Part shown: piece by piece, positions 59,696-64,000 of the stretch
How positions within the stretch are numbered: position 1 is the first letter of the stretch
Layout: the number at the start of each line of letters is the position of its first letter
Source of the DNA: Bog-532 sp963830385
Lineage (GTDB): Bacteria > Actinomycetota > Actinomycetes > Streptosporangiales > Streptosporangiaceae
Direction of reading: 5' to 3'
DNA length: 64,000 nucleotides
NCBI GenBank assembly: GCA_963830385.1
Contig: CAWHMD010000009.1
Location: forward strand, 558,001-622,000
Made by a program: the position numbers and the translations under genes
Notes under the pieces: generated by a model
Seen by the model: only the letters and a program-made list of their open reading frames with translations
What the model was told of the DNA's origin: nothing
Databases searched by the model: none

Positions 59696-60964
59696 TCACG
59701 CCTTGACGTAAGGCCGGCCGTCGGCGGCGGGCGCGCGGACCTGCCCGACCAGACCCGCCACCGCGATGATGGTGGCCACGTAGGGCACCATGAGCAGGAA
59801 GTACGAGCCGATCGGCACGTTGATGGTGGACAGGATCGACTGCAGCTCGAAGGTGAAGCCGAACAGCAGGGCCGCGCCCACCGCGCCCATCGGGGTCCAC
59901 CGCCCGAAGATCACCGCGGCCAGCGCGATGTAGCCCCGGCCCGAGGACATGTCCTTGCCGAACGACCCGACCGACCCGATGGTCAGGAACGCCCCGCCGA
60001 TGCCGGCGATCAGCCCGGCCAGGACCACGTTGCGGTAACGGGTGACCCTGACACTGATGCCGACCGTGTCGGCGGCGGTGGGGTGCTCGCCGACCGCCCG
60101 CACCCGCAGCCCCCAGGCCGTCTGGAACAGCCCGACCTGGACCGCTGCCACCAGGATGTAGGTGATGTACAGGAACAGCGTCGAGTCGAAGAACACCGGC
60201 CCGATGATCGGGATGTCGCCCAGCAGCGGGATCTTGATCGGCAGGTAGGTCCCCGGCGAGTTCAGCGTGTTGGCGTACGGGACCAGTAGCTTGTCGTACA
60301 GGTAGCCGGTCAGCCCGGACACGAACACGTTCAGCACAACGCCCAGGATGACCTGGTCCACCAGGTAGGTGATCGCGAATACGCCCAGCAGCAGGCCGAT
60401 CAGGCCACCCGCCGCCGACCCGGCGATGATCCCGAGCCACAGCACCCCGAAGGCGCTGGCGAAGACCGCCCCGGCGAATGCGCCCAGCAGCAGCTGGCCC
60501 TCGATCGCGATGTTGATCACGCCGGACCGTTCGCACAGGCAGCCGGCCAGGGCACCGAGGATGAGCGGGATCGAGTCAGCCAGCGTGCCCTGAAACAGGT
60601 TGATCACGTTGAACGTGTTGGTCGAGCCGGCGTAGGCCCAGCACAGCAGCGCGATCACGAAGAAGAACAGCACCAGCCCGATGGTGACCCGGCGCCACAC
60701 CTTGCCGATGTCGAATACCCGGACCACGGCCAGCGCGATCGACGCGGCGCCCATCGCGTACGCGGTCTGCTTGCCCGGCAGCGACAGGTTGGGCACGGTC
60801 ACCTTGGCGAACGGCTGGGAGAAGGCCAGCGTGGCGTCGCCCGGGTGAGCGTAGTGAGCGAAGTAGAAGATGTCGATCAGGCCCAGCAGCAGGAAAACCG
60901 CGGGCGCGACCCAGCGGCGGCCGATGCTGAGCGAGCTCCGTCCGGCGACGGCGAGCGTGGTCAT
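59696..60964 (-). CDS. Nucleoside ABC transporter permease (YufQ/NupQ-like)
   Basis: A 422-residue inner-membrane protein with about ten spans and the BPD_transp_2 signature (GVINIAIEGQLLLGAFAGAVFA). In this family two permeases, one double ATPase and a BMP-type lipoprotein import purine or pyrimidine nucleosides. The ATG 60964 overlaps the upstream permease stop in ATGA, and AAGGA lies 8 bases upstream; a codon-3 ATG at 60973 is too early for that site. It precedes the phosphorylase gene. Confidence 0.9.
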   Translation of the reverse strand: MTTLAVAGRSSLSIGRRWVAPAVFLLLGLIDIFYFAHYAHPGDATLAFSQPFAKVTVPNLSLPGKQTAYAMGAASIALAVVRVFDIGKVWRRVTIGLVLFFFVIALLCWAYAGSTNTFNVINLFQGTLADSIPLILGALAGCLCERSGVINIAIEGQLLLGAFAGAVFASAFGVLWLGIIAGSAAGGLIGLLLGVFAITYLVDQVILGVVLNVFVSGLTGYLYDKLLVPYANTLNSPGTYLPIKIPLLGDIPIIGPVFFDSTLFLYITYILVAAVQVGLFQTAWGLRVRAVGEHPTAADTVGISVRVTRYRNVVLAGLIAGIGGAFLTIGSVGSFGKDMSSGRGYIALAAVIFGRWTPMGAVGAALLFGFTFELQSILSTINVPIGSYFLLMVPYVATIIAVAGLVGQVRAPAADGRPYVKA

Positions 60965-62280
60965 GAGTTCCATCCTTTGGACAGGACCTGGCCGGTACCG
61001 CGTGCTCGCGCGGCGCGGAGCCGGAAGATGGCCCGGACCAGCGGCGGCGCAGCCACGAACATGACGATCAGGGCCTGGATGACCTGGACGATGTCGACTG
61101 GTACCTGGGTCGAGGCCTGCATCAGTGGGGCCCCGGCGTGCAGCGCGCCGAGCAGCAGGGCGGCCCAGACCACGCCGCCCGGCCGGGACCGGCCGAGCAG
61201 CGCCACCGTGATCGCGTCGATCCCGTAGGTGCCGTAGCTCTGGAAGTTGAGGCTGAAGTCGGTGCCCTGGATGACGGTAGAGGCGGACAGGCCGGCCAGG
61301 CCGCCCGCGATCAGCATGACCAGGATCCAGGTCCGGGTCACGCTCATGCCGGAGCTGCGGGCCGCGTTCGGGTTGGCGCCGACGGTGCGGAACTCAAAGC
61401 CCAGCGTGCTCCGGCTCAGCAGCCACCACACGCCGGCCGCGCAGGCCAGCGCGAGCAGGAACCCGGCGTTGATCCGCAGGTGGGTGCCGAACAGCAGCGG
61501 CAGGTGCGCGTTGCTGTCGATGTTCGGGCTGATCAGCTGGCCGTTGGAGCCGGGCTTCCCCAGCAGCTTCGGCTTGCCCAGCAGGTAGGCCAGCAGGTAC
61601 TGCATGATGTAGTTGAGCATGATCGTGACGATGACCTCGTGCGCGCCGGTCCGGGCCTTGAGCAGCCCGACGATCCAGCCCAGCACGGCCCCGCCCACGA
61701 AGGCGCCGATCACGCAGACCACGACGTGGATGACGATCGGCAGGTTGACCCCGTAGCCGAGCCAGGTGGCCAGGATCGCACCCCCTATGAGCTGGCTCTG
61801 GGCGCCGATGTTGAACAGGCCGGCCCGGAACGCGACCGCCACCGACAGCCCGGCCAGGATCAGCGGGGTGGCCTGGACACAGGTTTCTGACAGCGGGTTG
61901 AAGACCGCGCTGAGCGCGCCGTCGTGCAGAGCGGTCGGTATCGACGCCTGCTGGAACAGCGCACCGACCGTGTGCGGGTTGAAGATCGAGCCCTCGAAGA
62001 TGGCCACATAGGCGCCGGACGCGGCGTCCCACGCCTGCGCGATCGCGTTGCCGGGGCTGGAGAAGAAGTCGCCCCAGGCGTGCAGCACGCTCTGCGTGGT
62101 GAACGCGATCAGCAGGCCGCCGAGCACGACCGCGGCGACGATGGCCAAGATCGTGACCACTACCGAGTTGCCCTCGAGGATGGCGTCCAGGATGGCCCGG
62201 CTGAACGAGACCTTTTCCTCTGGCTGCTTCTCCGGGGTGGACTCCGGCGGCGCGGCCGGGGCCGACGGTGACTCGCTCAT
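60961..62280 (-). CDS. Nucleoside ABC transporter permease (YufP/NupP-like)
   Basis: A 439-residue permease with a charged N-terminal extension (SPSAPAAPPESTPEKQPEEK), about ten spans and the signature FRAGLFNIGAQSQLIGGAI typical of the first permease in BMP-type importers. It overlaps the upstream ATPase gene by 4 bases and the downstream permease by 4, showing strict co-expression. Confidence 0.9.
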   Translation of the reverse strand: MSESPSAPAAPPESTPEKQPEEKVSFSRAILDAILEGNSVVVTILAIVAAVVLGGLLIAFTTQSVLHAWGDFFSSPGNAIAQAWDAASGAYVAIFEGSIFNPHTVGALFQQASIPTALHDGALSAVFNPLSETCVQATPLILAGLSVAVAFRAGLFNIGAQSQLIGGAILATWLGYGVNLPIVIHVVVCVIGAFVGGAVLGWIVGLLKARTGAHEVIVTIMLNYIMQYLLAYLLGKPKLLGKPGSNGQLISPNIDSNAHLPLLFGTHLRINAGFLLALACAAGVWWLLSRSTLGFEFRTVGANPNAARSSGMSVTRTWILVMLIAGGLAGLSASTVIQGTDFSLNFQSYGTYGIDAITVALLGRSRPGGVVWAALLLGALHAGAPLMQASTQVPVDIVQVIQALIVMFVAAPPLVRAIFRLRAARARGTGQVLSKGWNS

Positions 62281-63881
62281 TTGGCCTCCGCCTCCGGGCC
62301 CTCCGGTGTTTCAGGGGCTTCAGGCGTCTCAGGTTCCGCCCGGGGGGCCTCCGGCGTACTGGAGCCGTCGATGCCCGCCATCAGCAGGCCGAGTTCCTCG
62401 ACCGGCACGTCCGGTGGCCGGAACCCGGTGAACCGGCCCTCGTACATGATCGCGATCCGGTCGGACAGCGCGTAGATCTCGTCCAGTTCGGACGAGACGA
62501 GAATGACGGCCACGCCCTCGTCCCGTTCCTCGATGATCCGCCGGTGGACGAACTCGATCGACCCGACGTCCAGGCCGCGGGTCGGCTGGCTCGCCAGCAA
62601 CAGCGTGAGGTCGCGGCCCACCTCACGGGCGAGGATGACCTTCTGCTGGTTGCCGCCGGACAAGGTGCCCACCGGCGTGTCGATGGACTGGGTGCGGATG
62701 TCGTACTCGGCGATCCGCTCGGTCGCCGTCTCGCGGATCGCGCTCAGCTTGAGGGCCACCCCGGACGCGTAGGGCGGCCGGTCGTAGGTGTCCAGCACGA
62801 TGTTCTCGGCCACCGGGAACGAGCTGACCAGCCCGTCCTGCTGCCGGTCCTCGGGAATGTAGCCCACGCCGGCCCGCAGCCGGTGCCGCGGGCTGGCGCC
62901 GGTGATGTCGCGGCCGTCCAGCTGCACGGTGCCCGTGGTCACCGGCAGCAGCCCCATCAGCGCCTCGCACAGCTCGGTCTGGCCGTTGCCCTGCACTCCC
63001 GCGATGCCCAGGATCTCCCCGGCCCGGACCCGGAACGTGAGCCCGTGGACGGCGGGAGCCTGCTCCTCGCCCGGCACGCCGACCTGGTTGGCGGCCACCA
63101 CCAGGTCCTTGACGTCCAGCACGACCCGGCCCGGTTTGGCCTCCGGCTTGCTCACCCGCAGCTGGACGTTGCGGCCCACCATCAGCGCCGCCAGCTCGTC
63201 CTCGCTGGTGCTCGGCGGCCGCTCGCCGACCACCTGGCCGCGGCGCAGGATCGTCACCGTGTCCGCGATGGCCTGGACTTCCTTCAGCTTGTGGGAGATG
63301 AACACGATGGCCTTGCCGCTGGCCCGCAGCTCCCGCATGATCCGGAACAGGTCCTCGGTCTCGCCTGGGGTGAGCACCGCCGTCGGCTCGTCCAGGATCA
63401 GCACCTGGGCGTCCCGGACCAGGGCCTTGAGGATCTCCATCCGCTGCTGCACGCCGACCGGCAGGTCCTCGGTCAGCGCGTCCGGGTCGACCCGCAGCCC
63501 GTACTGCTCAGACAGCTGGCGCACCTTGGCCCGCATCCGGCGGCGGTCGAGCCAGCCGAGCGGCTTGGTCTCCTCGTGCCCCAGCGCCACGTTCTCGGCC
63601 ACGGTGAACACCGGCACCAGCATGAAGTGCTGGTGCACCATGCCGATACCCGCGGCCAGCGCGTCTTTCGGTGAATGAACGGTGATCGGCTGGCCGTCGG
63701 CCAGAATCTGGCCCTCATCGGGCTGGATGAGCCCGTAGAGGATGTTCATGAGTGTGGATTTGCCCGCCCCGTTCTCACCGAGCAGGGCATGGATGGTGCC
63801 CGGGGCGATGGAAAGGTCGATGTGGTCGTTGGCCACGAGGCTGCCGAAACGCTTCGTGATGCCCTGCAGCTCAAGATTCAC
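62277..63881 (-). CDS. Nucleoside ABC transporter ATP-binding protein (two NBDs, YufO/NupO-like)
   Basis: A 534-residue protein with two ATPase domains. The first has Walker A GENGAGKST, Q-loop VHQHFMLVP and Walker B VLILDEPTAVL; the second has the degenerate Walker A GVQGNGQTE, signature LSGGNQQKV and ASQPTRGLDVGS, the pattern of sugar/nucleoside importers. The C-terminus ends in a PETPEAPETPEG repeat. GTG 63881 has GAGG upstream. First gene of the ABC-PNP operon; a substrate-binding lipoprotein gene probably precedes it off the edge. Confidence 0.93.
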   Translation of the reverse strand: MNLELQGITKRFGSLVANDHIDLSIAPGTIHALLGENGAGKSTLMNILYGLIQPDEGQILADGQPITVHSPKDALAAGIGMVHQHFMLVPVFTVAENVALGHEETKPLGWLDRRRMRAKVRQLSEQYGLRVDPDALTEDLPVGVQQRMEILKALVRDAQVLILDEPTAVLTPGETEDLFRIMRELRASGKAIVFISHKLKEVQAIADTVTILRRGQVVGERPPSTSEDELAALMVGRNVQLRVSKPEAKPGRVVLDVKDLVVAANQVGVPGEEQAPAVHGLTFRVRAGEILGIAGVQGNGQTELCEALMGLLPVTTGTVQLDGRDITGASPRHRLRAGVGYIPEDRQQDGLVSSFPVAENIVLDTYDRPPYASGVALKLSAIRETATERIAEYDIRTQSIDTPVGTLSGGNQQKVILAREVGRDLTLLLASQPTRGLDVGSIEFVHRRIIEERDEGVAVILVSSELDEIYALSDRIAIMYEGRFTGFRPPDVPVEELGLLMAGIDGSSTPEAPRAEPETPEAPETPEGPEAEAK

Positions 63882-63918
63882 CCGCCCGCCTCATCCCTTA
63901 TCGCGCCTTAACGCTGAA

Positions 63919-63957
63919 TTCCGGCCCGGGACGCAGATCACGCGTCCCGGGCCGGAA
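63919..63957. terminator. Terminator or mRNA stabiliser hairpin upstream of the ABC genes
   Basis: A perfect 16-base stem TTCCGGCCCGGGACGC / GCGTCCCGGGCCGGAA with a 7-base loop. It lies in the gap between the putative BMP lipoprotein gene and the ATPase gene on the minus strand, where such hairpins often reduce read-through into the ABC genes. A T-run follows only on the plus strand. Confidence 0.65.
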
Positions 63958-63979
63958 ACCCTTTTATCAGGCTGGTCGG

Positions 63980-64000
63980 TCAGGCGGTTACGCCGGGCTC
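63980..64000 (-). CDS. Possible 3' end of a BMP-type nucleoside-binding lipoprotein gene (truncated)
   Basis: Only the last six codons and stop (EPGVTA) are in the window, so nothing in the sequence itself proves identity. The guess rests on position: BMP importers of this type normally have the substrate-binding lipoprotein gene immediately upstream of the ATPase gene. Confidence 0.25.
   Translation of the reverse strand, partial: EPGVTA

Noticed and set aside
58833..60536. 567-residue frame for the phosphorylase
   Set aside because: The N-terminal 286 residues overlay the permease in another frame; the family start is GTG 59675.

Overview
The window is about 64 kb of very GC-rich, gene-dense DNA. 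GTG and TTG starts are common, and the housekeeping genes are actinobacterial: a LexA repressor, a furA-katG pair, GlnE adenylyltransferase, type I glutamine synthetase, and a lipA / DUF4191 / RDD / glnA block. The gene order and families point to a filamentous or soil actinomycete of the Streptomycetales/Streptosporangiales kind; the species cannot be named from the sequence.

Layout. Bases 1-12.6 kb hold an ECF41-type sigma factor (cut by the window edge), a nitronate monooxygenase, a giant TPR membrane protein, an alpha-hydroxy-acid oxidase with a coupled phosphatase, a four-carbon sugar-acid module (ltnD, kinase, divergent denD), and DUF72 and DUF2127 proteins. At 12.6-24 kb are an SDR gene divergent from its TetR regulator across a double operator, DUF5996 and NYN proteins, katG-furA, a DsbA-like protein, a MerR-PP2C fusion coupled to an MFS exporter, lexA, an RsbW-like kinase and a signal peptidase. 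At 24-38 kb are an S9 peptidase, a decayed FAD monooxygenase, a GH43 arabinanase, glnE, an Asp-nucleophile hydrolase, an AraC regulator, two GNATs and a GMC oxidase. At 38.3-41.9 kb is a tight LLM oxidoreductase / MarR / FMN reductase / MFS operon.

Between 42.8 and 46.0 kb lies what looks like a decayed integrative element at the 3' end of glnA. A 26-bp copy of the glnA end (25/26 identical) flanks it. Inside are an integrase tail, a broken tRNA-Pro(GGG), a CoaD-like gene, an EthD-domain gene bracketed by 137-138 bp direct repeats, and small unknown genes. After glnA / RDD / DUF4191 / lipA comes a two-gene locus: a Pls/PosA-type amino-acid polymer synthetase followed by an EctB-type 2,4-diaminobutyrate aminotransferase without ectA or ectC. 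This suggests production of a diaminobutyrate-containing cationic polymer and is the most interesting system in the window. The right end carries pseudouridine catabolism (PfkB kinase plus psuG), an unrecognised 405-residue protein, and a nucleoside ABC importer operon with purine nucleoside phosphorylase.

Six single-base frameshifts interrupt five otherwise normal genes (lepB, the GH43 gene, glnE, the araC-type gene and, twice, the polymer synthetase). Most are single-base losses in short G or C runs, so sequencing error is more likely than true decay. Two intergenic hairpins, 29 kb apart, have the same architecture with compensated stem changes and look like members of a structured repeat family.
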